From assembly GCF_030269365.1 (NCBI RefSeq), contig NZ_BSTF01000008.1, forward strand, positions 62,001 to 126,000: a stretch of DNA of 64,000 nt. The letters run 5' to 3'. A model generated the notes under the pieces. The model was not told the origin of the DNA. It saw only the letters and a program-made list of their open reading frames with translations, and made no database searches. Shown here piece after piece: positions 1 through 8,311 of this stretch. Each line of letters starts with the position of its first letter. The stretch's first letter is position 1. The translations under genes and the position numbers were made by a program. The stretch comes from Lentzea sp. NBRC 102530 (GTDB lineage: Bacteria; Actinomycetota; Actinomycetes; Mycobacteriales; Pseudonocardiaceae).

Positions 1-11
1 GACACCGTGTC
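1..11. promoter_or_regulatory. 11-bp palindrome upstream of MerR gene
   Basis: GACAC-C-GTGTC is a perfect 5-1-5 inverted repeat ending 21 nt before the ATG of the MerR-type regulator. MerR-family proteins bind short dyads in their own promoters, so this could be an autoregulatory operator. It sits at the window edge, so the promoter cannot be judged as a whole. Confidence 0.3.
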
Positions 12-32
12 AGCCCCTACACAGGAGCAGTC

Positions 33-854
33 ATGTTCACCATCGGAGACTTCGCCCATCTGGGGCGCGTGTCGGTGCGGATGCTGCGCCACTACGACGC
101 GGTCGGGTTGCTCCCGCCGGCGCACGTCGACCCGTCCACGGGCTACCGCTTCTACACCGCCGCCCAGCTGCAACGCCTCAACCGCCTGCTCGCGCTGAAG
201 GACCTCGGTCTGACGCTCGACCAGGTCGGTGTCGTGCTCGACGAGAAGCTCTCCGTCGAACAGTTGCACGGCATGTTGTCGTTGCGGCGCGCCGAGCTGC
301 GGCAGCAGATCCTCGCGGACGAGTTCCGCCTGCGCCGCGTCGAGGCACGTCTCCGCGTCATCGAAAGAGAGGGCGCCATGCCCACCGACGAGATCATCGT
401 GAAGCCCGTCCCCGCCGTCCGGGTGGCCCGGCTGTCCGCCACCGCCGCCTCCTACGGCCCGGAGGACATCGGCCCGGTCATCCAGCCGCTCTACCCGCAG
501 CTCTTCGAACGCCTCGGGCGCGCGGGCGTGCAGCCGTCCGGCTACGGCATCGCCACTTACGAGCCCGCCGAGGGCGACGCCGTCGTCGTGCACGCCGGGG
601 TGACCGTGGCGGTCGAGCCGTCCGCCGGGTACGACTTCGACGTCGTGGACCTGCCGGCGCTGGGGGAGGCGGCGACGATCGTGCACCGCGGCACCATGGA
701 CGACGTCGACACGTCGTACCAGGCCGTGGCGGCGTGGATCGAGGCGCACGGGTACCGGCAGAACGGGTTCGCCCGCGAGGTGTACCTGAACTACGGCGAG
801 GGCGACCCGGCGGACTGGGTGACCGAGCTGCAGCTGGAGATCACCAAGCCGTAG
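33..854 (+). CDS. MerR-family regulator with GyrI-like effector domain
   Basis: Predicted cytoplasmic transcription activator of the BltR/TipA type. Residues 1-70 form the MerR winged helix-turn-helix (start MFTIGDFA, then RMLRHYDAVGLL and GYRFYTAAQL). A coiled-coil dimerisation helix follows at about 75-115, and residues about 125-273 match the GyrI-like/BacR effector-binding domain that recognises small hydrophobic or cationic molecules. The length (273 aa) is normal for this two-domain class. The ATG at 33 follows a GGAG at a suitable distance; a shorter overlapping ORF starting at 7 is in another frame and has no homology. The downstream neighbours are convergent, so the target is probably its own promoter or genes left of the window. 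The fold is clear; the ligand is unknown. Confidence 0.9.
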   Translation: MFTIGDFAHLGRVSVRMLRHYDAVGLLPPAHVDPSTGYRFYTAAQLQRLNRLLALKDLGLTLDQVGVVLDEKLSVEQLHGMLSLRRAELRQQILADEFRLRRVEARLRVIEREGAMPTDEIIVKPVPAVRVARLSATAASYGPEDIGPVIQPLYPQLFERLGRAGVQPSGYGIATYEPAEGDAVVVHAGVTVAVEPSAGYDFDVVDLPALGEAATIVHRGTMDDVDTSYQAVAAWIEAHGYRQNGFAREVYLNYGEGDPADWVTELQLEITKP

Positions 855-891
855 CACCTCTCCGGGTGCCGGAAGACGCGGCGGAGGGGCG

Positions 892-1539
892 CTAGTCGGG
901 GTGGATGCGCCGGTGGAGCGTCTCCATCCGGTCGTCCAGCTGTGCCGCGATCATCGCGGTCGACATCAGCTCGCCCACGAACTCCGCGGGCGGGCTGTCG
1001 TCGTACTTGTAGAAGAGCTTGTGCTCCAGCGTCGCCCAGAAGTCCATGGCGATGGTCCGCAGCTGCACCTCGACCTTCACGTGCTCGACCCGGTCGGACA
1101 GGAACACCGGGATGCGCACGATGAGGTGCAGGCTGCGGTAGCCGTTCGGCTTCGGCTGCGCGATGTAGTCCTTGGTGCGCAGGATCTCCACGTCGTGCTG
1201 CCGCGCCAGCATCGCGCTCACGCGGTACACGTCCGACACGAACGGGCAGACGACGCGCACTCCCGCGATGTCGTCGAGCCAGTCGCCGATCGCGTCGAGG
1301 TCGAGCGGGAAGCCCTTGCGCCGCAGCTTCTCCAGGATGCCCTCGGGCTTCTTGACGCGGTTGGTGATGTGCTCGATCGGGTCGTGGTGGTGTACCGCGT
1401 CGAACTCCTCGCTGAGGATGCGGAGCTTCGTCATCAGCTCCTCGATCGCGAACTTGTAGACGAGCAGTCCTCGTTCGAGATCACGCAGCACACCCAGGTC
1501 GTCGGCCAGATCGGTCACGCCGTCCAGAGTACTGATCAC
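892..1539 (-). CDS. Small alarmone synthetase (RelA/SpoT synthetase domain, RelQ-like)
   Basis: Predicted to make (p)ppGpp by pyrophosphate transfer from ATP to GDP/GTP in the cytoplasm. The 215-aa protein has only a synthetase domain: a basic stretch ITNRVKKPEGILEKLRRKG, then DIAGVRVVCPF, then the diagnostic KDYIAQPKPNGYRSLHL, and finally VEVQLRTIAMDFWATLEHKL. No HD hydrolase, TGS or ACT domain is present, so it is a small alarmone synthetase. The start is a GTG that overlaps the TGA of the preceding PLP enzyme gene (GTGA), implying translational coupling. A longer ORF through this frame is only antisense noise from the upstream gene. It is the last gene of a four-gene minus-strand operon with Nudix, BtuF-like and D-cysteine desulfhydrase-like genes. 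Confidence 0.9.
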   Translation of the reverse strand: MISTLDGVTDLADDLGVLRDLERGLLVYKFAIEELMTKLRILSEEFDAVHHHDPIEHITNRVKKPEGILEKLRRKGFPLDLDAIGDWLDDIAGVRVVCPFVSDVYRVSAMLARQHDVEILRTKDYIAQPKPNGYRSLHLIVRIPVFLSDRVEHVKVEVQLRTIAMDFWATLEHKLFYKYDDSPPAEFVGELMSTAMIAAQLDDRMETLHRRIHPD

Positions 1540-2516
1540 GCCGGTCCGAACCGGGCCACCGCCTCCGGCGCGTAGCCGTAGAAGCCCGGAAGACCACCTG
1601 TGTGGAGGAACACGAGCGGCACGTCGGACCGCGGCGCGAGCTCGCGGAACTTCACCGCGGCCTTGCCGGTGTAGACCGGGTCGAGCAGGACGCCCTCGGT
1701 CTCGGCGAAGAGCTTCAGCACGTTCCACATCTCCGGCGTCGGCACGCCGTAGCCCGGCCCGATCGTGTCGTCGGTGACGGTGACGTGGGCGAGCTCCGGC
1801 GCCGGCTTGCCGAGGAGTTCGGCGGCGGCGGTGGCGAGGGCGTGGAGTTCGTTCGTGGCGTCCTCGGCCGTGTGCGAGACGCTCGCGGCGTGCACGGTGC
1901 CGGACCAGCCGAGCAGTTCGGTGCCGAGCGCGATGCCCGCGGCCGTGGCGCCGGAGCCGTCCGGGACGACGATGGTGGCGTTGTCGACGCCGAGTTCGTG
2001 GAGTTGCCCGACGAGTTCGGCGGCGGCGGCGACGTAGCCGAGGGCGCCGAGACCGTTCGAACCGCCCACGGGCAGCGTGACGGCCTTGTCGTGGTTGATG
2101 CGCTCGTACGCGGCGACGGTCTCCTCGGCGTCGCGGCAGACGTGCACGGTGGCGCCGAACATGTGGTCCAGCACGACGTTGCCGGAACGCTCGTAGGCGT
2201 CGCCGGTCATCGGCACCTTGGCCGTGAGCACGAGTTCGCACCTGAGTCCGAGCTTCGCGCACGCGGCCGCGGTCTGCCGGCCGTGGTTGGTCTGCAGCGC
2301 GCCGAACGTGATGATCGTGTCCGCACCCTGCTCGATCGCCTGGCCGAGCAGGAACTCGAGCTTGCGCAGCTTGTTGCCGCCCGCGCCCAGGCCGTTCACG
2401 TCGTCGCGCTTGATCAGCACGGGCGGACCGCCGAGCGCGGCCGCGAGCCTCGGTGCGGCTTCGAGCGGGGTCGGCCAGTTGCCCAGTGCGACTCGGGGGA
2501 ACGCGCTCAGGTCCAT
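1536..2516 (-). CDS. D-cysteine desulfhydrase / ACC deaminase-family PLP enzyme
   Basis: PLP fold-type II enzyme of the 1-aminocyclopropane-1-carboxylate deaminase/D-cysteine desulfhydrase family (326 aa, normal length). The Schiff-base lysine lies in the N-terminal KRDDVNGLGAGGNKLRK segment, followed by TFGALQTNHGRQTAA, which binds substrate carboxylate in this family, and a PVGGSNGLGALGY phosphate-binding region. Members release ammonia and a keto acid from D-cysteine, or from ACC in plant-associated bacteria. I cannot separate the two activities from sequence alone, and D-cysteine desulfhydrase is the commoner annotation. The start overlaps the end of the upstream BtuF-like gene by 10 nt and its own stop overlaps the alarmone synthetase start, so all are co-transcribed. 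Confidence 0.85.
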   Translation of the reverse strand: MDLSAFPRVALGNWPTPLEAAPRLAAALGGPPVLIKRDDVNGLGAGGNKLRKLEFLLGQAIEQGADTIITFGALQTNHGRQTAAACAKLGLRCELVLTAKVPMTGDAYERSGNVVLDHMFGATVHVCRDAEETVAAYERINHDKAVTLPVGGSNGLGALGYVAAAAELVGQLHELGVDNATIVVPDGSGATAAGIALGTELLGWSGTVHAASVSHTAEDATNELHALATAAAELLGKPAPELAHVTVTDDTIGPGYGVPTPEMWNVLKLFAETEGVLLDPVYTGKAAVKFRELAPRSDVPLVFLHTGGLPGFYGYAPEAVARFGPA

Positions 2517-3364
2517 GCCGGGAGCTTAGATGCCTCCTGCTCGGTGACCTCGCCGATGCCGTGCAGCACGTGCGCCAAGACCTCGATGCCGCGCACCACG
2601 CGAGGACCTGGCCGGTTGAAGTACGACGGTCCATCGAGGACCCACGTCTGGGGCAGCGGTTCGTCTGGCAGCTCCCGCATCGTCCGTTCCGGCGGGAACC
2701 CGCACGGCATCAGCAGGACGACGTCCGGGCGGGCGTCGTGCACGGCCTGCCAGGTGACGGGACGGGTGTGCTCGCCGGGTTCGGCGAGCAGAGGTGTGCC
2801 GCCGGCCTTCGTGATCTGCTCCGGCACCCAGTGACCCGCGGGCCACACCGGGTCGAGCCACTCGATCGCGGCGACGCGCGGCCGGTCGAGGTCCTCGGTC
2901 CGCGCCGCGACCACGTCGATCCGGTGGCGCAGAGCGGCGATCTTCTCCGTGCTGTCGACGCCGAGGACGTCGCCGACGGTCCTGAGGCACCGCAGCACCT
3001 CGTCCAAAGTGGAGGGTTCGAGGCTGAGGACGGTGGGGCCGATGTCCATCAGCCGGACCGTGTCGCTCACCCTGCGGTAGGAGATCGCGCAGACGTCGCA
3101 GAGGTCCTGGGTGAGGATCACGTCCGGCTTCAGGTCGTGCAGCAGGCCGGCGTCGAGGCCGTAGAGCGACGAGCCGTGGTGGACGGTCGAGTTGATCTCC
3201 CGGCTGCTCGCGGTGTTCTGGTCGACGCCGGTGCTCGTGACGACCGGCACACCCTCCACGCCGGCCGGCCAGTCGCACTCGTGGGTGCGGCCGACCAGGT
3301 GGTCGAGCAGGCCGAGTTCGGCCACCACGTCGGTCGCCGCGGGCAGCAGCGAGACGATCCTCAT
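2507..3364 (-). CDS. BtuF-like cobalamin/metal-chelate-binding protein
   Basis: Resembles periplasmic-binding-protein class III (BtuF/FecB superfamily), 285 aa. It starts MRIVSLLPAATDVVAELGL, the typical first strand of the mature fold, with no signal peptide or lipobox, so it appears cytoplasmic. Such leaderless BtuF-like proteins are common in actinobacteria and are usually called cobalamin-binding proteins; they are not paired with a permease here. Other matching segments are LKPDVILTQDLCDVC and ARPDVVLLMPCGF. The ATG overlaps the stop of the upstream Nudix gene by one base (TGATG), and an in-frame upstream extension to 3514 reads only Arg/Pro-rich antisense residues, so the short start was chosen. 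The ligand is not proven. Confidence 0.75.
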   Translation of the reverse strand: MRIVSLLPAATDVVAELGLLDHLVGRTHECDWPAGVEGVPVVTSTGVDQNTASSREINSTVHHGSSLYGLDAGLLHDLKPDVILTQDLCDVCAISYRRVSDTVRLMDIGPTVLSLEPSTLDEVLRCLRTVGDVLGVDSTEKIAALRHRIDVVAARTEDLDRPRVAAIEWLDPVWPAGHWVPEQITKAGGTPLLAEPGEHTRPVTWQAVHDARPDVVLLMPCGFPPERTMRELPDEPLPQTWVLDGPSYFNRPGPRVVRGIEVLAHVLHGIGEVTEQEASKLPAWT

Positions 3365-3894
3365 CAGACCTCCCGGCCGAACTCGGCGTACTTCGTGGAA
3401 CCGCTCTCCTGTGCCGCGACGGCGAGGGTGAGCCTGCGGTGCAGGGACGGGTAGATCCTCTCGCGGGCCTCGTCCAGCGTCAGGTAGACGACACCGGCGA
3501 GTTCCGGGTCGCACGCCACGGCGTCGTCGAGCACGCCGCCGTCGAACACGAACTGGTGGCAGTCGCGCCAGACCCCGTTGCGGGGCGTCCAGTCGACCAC
3601 CAGCAGTGCCCCGAGTGAGAGCGCGACCCCGAGCTCCTCCCGGACTTCCCGCAGCGTCGCGGCCTTGGGCGATTCGTCGTCCTCGGTCATGCCGCCGGGG
3701 ATGTCCAGCACCGCCTTGTAGGTCGGCACGACGAACAGCACGCGTCCGGTGGAATCGCGGATCAGCGCGCCGCCCGCGGCCGTCTTGGTGGGACGGCTCG
3801 ACGCGACGCCGGGCACGAACTCGAGTTCGGCCGGACCCTCGTCGAGGACGTCGGCGGCGAACGAGGCGGGGTCTCCCGCGTGAAGTGCTGACAC
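3364..3894 (-). CDS. Nudix hydrolase
   Basis: A pyrophosphohydrolase with a complete Nudix box, G-x5-E-x7-REVREELGV, inside GGMTEDDESPKAATL and the following REVREELGV. The Glu residues of REVREE bind the catalytic divalent metal. Substrates in the family range from oxidised nucleotides to NDP-sugars and alarmones. Its position upstream of a (p)ppGpp synthetase in the same operon makes an alarmone or nucleotide clean-up role plausible, but this is inference. I chose the GTG at 3894, which gives 176 aa beginning VSALHAGDPASF. An ATG at 3990 would add 32 Cys/Arg-rich residues that do not look like the family. No strong ribosome binding site precedes the GTG, so the start is uncertain. Confidence 0.85.
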   Translation of the reverse strand: MSALHAGDPASFAADVLDEGPAELEFVPGVASSRPTKTAAGGALIRDSTGRVLFVVPTYKAVLDIPGGMTEDDESPKAATLREVREELGVALSLGALLVVDWTPRNGVWRDCHQFVFDGGVLDDAVACDPELAGVVYLTLDEARERIYPSLHRRLTLAVAAQESGSTKYAEFGREV

Positions 3895-4072
3895 GAGTTG
3901 ATGATCACACCACCGAGTGAATCGCGCACCCGCTGTGCAGCGGTTTCGCGCTGGTGGGCAGATGTCCGGAAGGTGACGGTCTGCAACCAAACGACCGAGG
4001 AGTACCCTTGGCCCTGTAACTCCGTGCGATCAATCGCCGATGTCCGAGGCAACATCGGTGGAGGTGACGCCA
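3895..4072. other. Divergent intergenic region (Nudix operon / membrane protein)
   Basis: A stretch of 178 bp between divergent starts. It holds the GGAGG ribosome binding site at about 4060-4064 for the plus-strand membrane protein, and presumably both promoters. I see no convincing dyad or conserved promoter element. Confidence 0.4.
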
Positions 4073-4423
4073 ATGGGGGCAACCGGTGCCTCCCAGCGCA
4101 GACATGACGGCAGATCGGCGCCGTGGTCGGTGGTCGGACTGACCGTCGTGTTCGTCGTGGTGGCCCAGGTCCAGTTCGCCATCGCGGTCGCGGAATCGGT
4201 CTGGTGGCCGGCCGTGGTCGGGGTGCTGCTGCTGGCCGCGGCGATCGCGTTCGTGAAGACGGCGCGCAGGCTGCGCTGGGAAGACAGCGACCCGTACGAG
4301 GCTCCGCCGCAGGTGGCCCAGCCACTGCCGGCCGAGCACCACGAGAGTCACGTCGACGCCGACGGAAGCCTGGCCAGGGCGGTGGGCGAAGTCGTCTACG
4401 CGTCCCGGCGCTGGCGGGCCTGA
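4073..4423 (+). CDS. Small membrane protein, two predicted helices
   Basis: Uncharacterised 116-aa protein. Two hydrophobic segments near the N-terminus (SVVGLTVVFVVVAQVQFAIA, then WWPAVVGVLLLAAAIAF) are joined by a short polar turn, and a soluble acidic tail of about 55 residues follows, probably in the cytoplasm after the Arg-rich KTARRLRW. The start at 4073 was preferred over ATG 4040 because a GGAGG motif lies 8 nt upstream of it. No conserved family was recognised. A strong hairpin follows 20 bp after the stop, so the gene is probably monocistronic. Confidence 0.65.
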   Translation: MGATGASQRRHDGRSAPWSVVGLTVVFVVVAQVQFAIAVAESVWWPAVVGVLLLAAAIAFVKTARRLRWEDSDPYEAPPQVAQPLPAEHHESHVDADGSLARAVGEVVYASRRWRA

Positions 4424-4442
4424 CGGGCGCGTGAAGCGGCGA

Positions 4443-4463
4443 CCGGGCCACGGGGTGGCCCGG
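4443..4463. terminator. 9-bp GC-rich hairpin after membrane protein gene
   Basis: CCGGGCCAC-GGG-GTGGCCCGG forms a perfect 9-bp stem with a 3-nt loop, 20 bp after the stop of the membrane protein gene and just before the next gene starts at 4474. There is no T-tract, which is common for actinobacterial terminators. Confidence 0.55.
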
Positions 4464-4473
4464 TCAGTTCGTC

Positions 4474-5499
4474 GTGAGCACCGGGTTGAATGAGATCATG
4501 CCGACGTCCGCCGAGTGGCTCGCCGTGCGCGCCCACCTCCTCGAACACCGTCACCGGCTGGCCGTCGAGGCCGTCGCCGAGTACCCGGACGTGCCCAGGG
4601 TCGCCGGGACGCCGCTGCTGACGTCACCGGACTGGATGCCCGCCGAGCCGGTGCCGCTGGCGGAGCTGACCCTCGAGCTGCAGGAGTCGCCCGGACTGCC
4701 CGCGCTGCCGGTGGCCGCGGTACCCGACGGGTTCGGCAGCTACTCCGCCGCGATGGCCGCGCTCGCCTCGCCGACGGTGTTCCAGAACCGCGAGACCTAC
4801 CGGCTGCTCGGCTTCACCGGGCGGCACCTGACGTTCGGGCTCGGCACCTACTTCGACGGCATCGACGTCGGGGAGGCCTGTGCGCACGAGTACGCGGGTA
4901 AGGCCGAGGGGCTGCCGTTGCGGTCGGCCGTCGGTGATCCGTGCGACCCGCGGCGGCGGCCGGTGAACGTCGCCGTCAGCACGCTCACCCTGCGGCACGA
5001 CGAGGTCTCCGGCGAGGCGACGTTCTACCTGCACTGGCGGGACCCGAAACGGGTCGGGCACGCGGGCGGGATGTTCCAGGTGCTGCCGGTCGGGGTGTTC
5101 CAGGGGACGTCCGACGCCGACTTCTCGTTGTGGCACTGCATGATCCGCGAGTTCGCCGAGGAGATGCTGGGAGCAGAAGAGATCCACTCGGTCGACTACG
5201 ACGCGTGGCCGTTCGCGCGGGAGCTGACTGCGGCGGCCCGCGTGTTCTACCTCGGGATGGGCGTCGACCCGTTGACGTTCGCCACGGACATGCTGACGGT
5301 GGCCGTGATCGAGGCCTCCCGGTTCGACGCGTTGTTCGGGGATCTGGTGTCCCACAACGAGGAGGGCCAGGTGCTGCGCGGACTTCCGTTCACCGCCGAG
5401 AACGTCGAGCGGTTCGTGCACCGCGAACCCACCCAGGCCGCCGGGGCCGCGCTGCTGTCGCTGGCGTGGCGGCACCGAGAGGCGTTGCTCAAGCCCTGA
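4474..5499 (+). CDS. Uncharacterised protein with a degenerate Nudix-like motif
   Basis: 341-aa soluble protein with no signal peptide or membrane segment. I do not recognise a named family. Near residue 220 the segment IREFAEEMLGAEE resembles the end of a Nudix box (RE-x2-EE-x2-G) and is preceded by a hydrophobic GMFQVLPVGVFQG strand, as in Nudix folds; the canonical glycine spacing is not kept, so activity is doubtful. Start candidates are GTG 4474 and ATG 4498 (MPTSAEWLAVRAHL); the latter is equally plausible. The 3' end overlaps the convergent siderophore synthetase gene by 11 bp. Confidence 0.7.
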   Translation: MSTGLNEIMPTSAEWLAVRAHLLEHRHRLAVEAVAEYPDVPRVAGTPLLTSPDWMPAEPVPLAELTLELQESPGLPALPVAAVPDGFGSYSAAMAALASPTVFQNRETYRLLGFTGRHLTFGLGTYFDGIDVGEACAHEYAGKAEGLPLRSAVGDPCDPRRRPVNVAVSTLTLRHDEVSGEATFYLHWRDPKRVGHAGGMFQVLPVGVFQGTSDADFSLWHCMIREFAEEMLGAEEIHSVDYDAWPFARELTAAARVFYLGMGVDPLTFATDMLTVAVIEASRFDALFGDLVSHNEEGQVLRGLPFTAENVERFVHREPTQAAGAALLSLAWRHREALLKP

Positions 5500-6832
5500 A
5501 CGGGTTCGGCAGGTAGGCCCACTTCTTCGTGCCGGGGTCGAGGCGCATCAGGGTGAGCGGCTTGGCGGGCAACGGGTCGTGCAGCAACGCGTGCCGGTCC
5601 GGGGTGTCCGGGATCGTCTCGGCCACCGCGGCCCACAGGTCGGCCGGGTCGGCGTCGAGCGTGTCGACCAGGCCGGTCAGGGCGGTGGCGAAGAACGTCG
5701 CGAACGTCTTGGTGCGCAACGCCTCCTGGTCGGCGTGCAGGCGCTGGGGCAGGTCGGGGCGAGGGCTGACGCGGATGTCGGCGAGGTCGCGGTAGACCAC
5801 CCGGCTCGGCCTGCCGTCCACCAGGCCCAGCACCAGGTTCTGCTCGTGCGCCTCCAGGGCGACGCCGCGGGCGAGCAGCGTCATCAGCGGCGGCACGGTC
5901 AGTTCGGCGAACTCCGCGAGCCACTCGACGGGGTCGGGGATCGTGTGGTGGCGCAGCGCGGCCAGGGGCAGCAGGGTTTCGCCCTCGCGTGGCACGAGCC
6001 GGTCCCGGAGGACCACGCCGAGCCTGCGGTCCGGTTCGCCGTCGGTGAGGACGGCGGCGGACGCCCTGTTGTGCTGCAGTTCGATGCCCTCGACGGCCGA
6101 GTCCAGGAACTCCGAGACGGTCGTGGCGGTGGTGATCGAACCCGCCGAGATGTCCCGCACGGCCGAGGTGATCTGCGCGCTCAGCGTCGTCTTCACGTGC
6201 CAGGGACCGGCCGAGAGCGTGCGCAACGCCATCAGCGGGCTGGCGTCGAGGGTGCCGGTGGTGCTCAACCCCAGCCGGGCCGCCTGCCAGGGGTGCACCG
6301 GCAGCAGGACCCGCTCGCCGTCGCGCAGGTCGTCCGGCCAGTCGCCGAACGTCACGTGCTCTGCCGCCGAGTGCAGGGCAAGTCGCACGATCGGGCGGTG
6401 TTCCGGGCCGTACGCGAGGTGGTCCGCCGCCGTGAACCCGGTGCGGTTGCGGCAACACGGGTGCAACGGGTGGCCGTCCACGACGCTCTGCTCGTGCTCC
6501 TCCAGGGTCCTTTCCAGGAATGGCGTGGCGATCGGGCTCGTCGTGCGGGACAGGGCCAGTCCGGCCACGCTGTGGGCGACCTCACCGATCAGGTTCTCCG
6601 AGTCGCGCCAGCGTTGGGCGGTGAGGAGGTCGACCGGGTGGTCGAAGGCGTCCGGGTCGGCCCTGACCTGCGGCAACGGTTCGATCGCGAACGCCCGGCG
6701 CAGGCGTGCGAGAACGGCCGCACGGGCCCCCGGCAGCTCCGCGAGGAATCTTTCGGCGCGGTTTTCCCCCAGTGCGGCGAGGAAGTCGGACTCGATCGGC
6801 GTGTGCGTCAGAATGATTCGATCCTGACACAT
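5489..6832 (-). CDS. IucA/IucC-family NRPS-independent siderophore (NIS) synthetase 1
   Basis: Predicted ATP-dependent ligase that condenses a carboxylate (citrate, succinate or alpha-ketoglutarate) with an amine or alcohol in siderophore assembly. IucA/C N-terminal domain: GHPLHPCCRNRTGF (usual HPxHPxxK region) and LPVHPWQ near the middle. C-terminal FhuF-like half: LLARGVALEAHEQNLVLGLVDG and RDLADIRVS. At 447 aa it is clearly shorter than typical 570-620-aa NIS synthetases, and the expected Lys after HPxHP is replaced by Arg. The start ATG 6832 was chosen because the protein reads well from there, whereas the upstream extension in frame is antisense to the partner gene. It faces synthetase 2 with only 22 bp between start codons. 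Confidence 0.85.
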   Translation of the reverse strand: MCQDRIILTHTPIESDFLAALGENRAERFLAELPGARAAVLARLRRAFAIEPLPQVRADPDAFDHPVDLLTAQRWRDSENLIGEVAHSVAGLALSRTTSPIATPFLERTLEEHEQSVVDGHPLHPCCRNRTGFTAADHLAYGPEHRPIVRLALHSAAEHVTFGDWPDDLRDGERVLLPVHPWQAARLGLSTTGTLDASPLMALRTLSAGPWHVKTTLSAQITSAVRDISAGSITTATTVSEFLDSAVEGIELQHNRASAAVLTDGEPDRRLGVVLRDRLVPREGETLLPLAALRHHTIPDPVEWLAEFAELTVPPLMTLLARGVALEAHEQNLVLGLVDGRPSRVVYRDLADIRVSPRPDLPQRLHADQEALRTKTFATFFATALTGLVDTLDADPADLWAAVAETIPDTPDRHALLHDPLPAKPLTLMRLDPGTKKWAYLPNPFRA

Positions 6833-6854
6833 CGCCAGAGGGAAGCGGACACCG
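6833..6854. other. 22-bp spacer between two divergent NIS synthetase starts
   Basis: The two siderophore synthetase start codons are separated by only 22 bp, so each promoter must lie inside the other gene's coding region or the transcripts are nearly leaderless. A 9-bp palindrome GAATGATTC at 6811-6819, inside the first codons of synthetase 1, is the only AT-rich dyad nearby. I do not see a recognisable IdeR/DmdR iron box. Confidence 0.4.
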
Positions 6855-8297
6855 GTGGAAGCGATCACTGATCCCGACGGCATCACCGCGACGGCGTTGC
6901 TGAACTGCCTGCGCCGCGAGGTGGGGGAGTGGGCGGACGGCACGCTGCGGCTGCCTCGCAGCGGCACGCTGCTGCGGGCGCGGGAGGGGCGCTGGCTGTC
7001 CGACCCCGAGGTGTTCACCGGTTCGTGGCAACCGTTGGCGTGGCACGAACTCGCCGTGCTCATCAGCAAGGAGCTCGGGGACCCGCCGGTGGGGTTCCTG
7101 GACGAGATCGCGGGCTCGCGCTCGGCCATCGCCGCCCTGCTGGACGCCCGCACGGCGCCGCCCGCCGACCTCTACCGGCGGTCCGAGCAGGCGCTGGTGG
7201 CGGGGCACCGGTACCACCCGGCGCCCAAGGGCCGCGGCGGCCTGCCCGCGTCGGAGTGGCTGCCGTACTCGCCCGAGGTGCACGCGAGCTTCCCCTTGGC
7301 ACGATTGGAAGGCGCGTTCGTCGACGACGGCGAGGTGCCGTTCGCCCGGGGAGTGCTGCCGGCGCACCCGTGGCAACTCTCCCTGCTGGGGCTGGAAGGG
7401 GACGTCAGCGGGGACGAGGTGTGGCCGACGTCGTCGGTGCGCACGGTCTACGACCCCGCCGCCGACCTGTTCTACAAGTTCAGCCTCGACGTGCGGATCA
7501 CCAACGACGTGCGCCGGTTGTGGGAGCACGACCTGCGCTGGATCCCGCCGCTCGCACGCCTGCTCAGACCGGTGTTCGCGGACATCTCCTCGGTCTTCCC
7601 CGGTGCGTCGTTCCTGATCGACCGCGGCTACCGGACCTCTCCCGAGGCCTTCGAAGGGCTGGCCGTCGTGGTGCGCGACGGCGTCCGGCAGCACGTGCTG
7701 CCCGGTGTGACGCCGTTGCTGGCGGCGGGGATCAGCGAGGGGTTCGACGGGAACCCGTTGGACGGCTTGGACCCCGACGGTGCGCTGAGGTGGTTCCGGG
7801 AGTACGTCTCGGTGGTCGTGCCGCCGGTGCTGCACGCGTTCTTCGCGCACGGTGTCGTGATGGAGTGCCACCTGCAGAACGTCCTGGTCGGGGTCGACGG
7901 TGCCGGGCTTCCGGTGCAGGCGGTCTTCCGCGACCCGGAGGGCATGCGGCTGCTGCCCCGGCACGCGGAGCTCTTGTCCTCGATGGACGGACCGGACGGG
8001 TCGCGCGGGGTGTCCGAGGCCAAGGGCTGGGAGCGGCTGCAGTACTGCCTGATCGTCAACCACCTGATCGAGATCGCCGGTGCGGTGCTGGACCGGCACC
8101 CCGGCATCGACGTGTGGGGCGAGGCACGCGCTGTTTTCGCCGCCTACGGCCGTGAACACGGCTCACCCGAGTCGCTGTCGGCGTTGCTGGCTTCGCCGTT
8201 CGTCCCGGCGAAGGCGAACCTGCTGCTGCGCTGGACGCGGGCGGAGGGGGCGGCGAGCCGGTACGTCGACTGCCCGAACCCGTTGTACCGGAGTTAG
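6855..8297 (+). CDS. IucA/IucC-family NRPS-independent siderophore (NIS) synthetase 2
   Basis: 480-aa NIS synthetase with the same layout as its divergent neighbour. The ATP/substrate region has GHRYHPAPKGRGG (HPxxK retained) and LPAHPWQLSLL; the C-terminal FhuF-like half has FFAHGVVMECHLQNVLVGVD and VFRDPEGMRLL. The pair probably acts in one citrate- or dicarboxylate-based hydroxamate/carboxylate siderophore pathway, each forming one amide bond. No receptor, exporter, decarboxylase or monooxygenase gene is visible in the window, so the product cannot be predicted. Start GTG 6855 follows a weak GGAAG-like site. Both synthetases being shorter than usual suggests a distinct subfamily. Confidence 0.88.
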   Translation: MEAITDPDGITATALLNCLRREVGEWADGTLRLPRSGTLLRAREGRWLSDPEVFTGSWQPLAWHELAVLISKELGDPPVGFLDEIAGSRSAIAALLDARTAPPADLYRRSEQALVAGHRYHPAPKGRGGLPASEWLPYSPEVHASFPLARLEGAFVDDGEVPFARGVLPAHPWQLSLLGLEGDVSGDEVWPTSSVRTVYDPAADLFYKFSLDVRITNDVRRLWEHDLRWIPPLARLLRPVFADISSVFPGASFLIDRGYRTSPEAFEGLAVVVRDGVRQHVLPGVTPLLAAGISEGFDGNPLDGLDPDGALRWFREYVSVVVPPVLHAFFAHGVVMECHLQNVLVGVDGAGLPVQAVFRDPEGMRLLPRHAELLSSMDGPDGSRGVSEAKGWERLQYCLIVNHLIEIAGAVLDRHPGIDVWGEARAVFAAYGREHGSPESLSALLASPFVPAKANLLLRWTRAEGAASRYVDCPNPLYRS

Positions 8298-8311
8298 GCC
8301 ACGACGACAGC

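Noticed and set aside
892..2634. 580-codon minus-strand ORF joining the alarmone synthetase with upstream sequence
   Set aside because: Residues before GTG 1539 are Arg-rich out-of-frame reading of the PLP enzyme gene.
6833..6854. Iron-box (IdeR/DmdR) operator for the siderophore synthetases
   Set aside because: I looked for a TTAGGTTAGGCTCACCTAA-like dyad between and around the starts and found none; only a short GAATGATTC palindrome.
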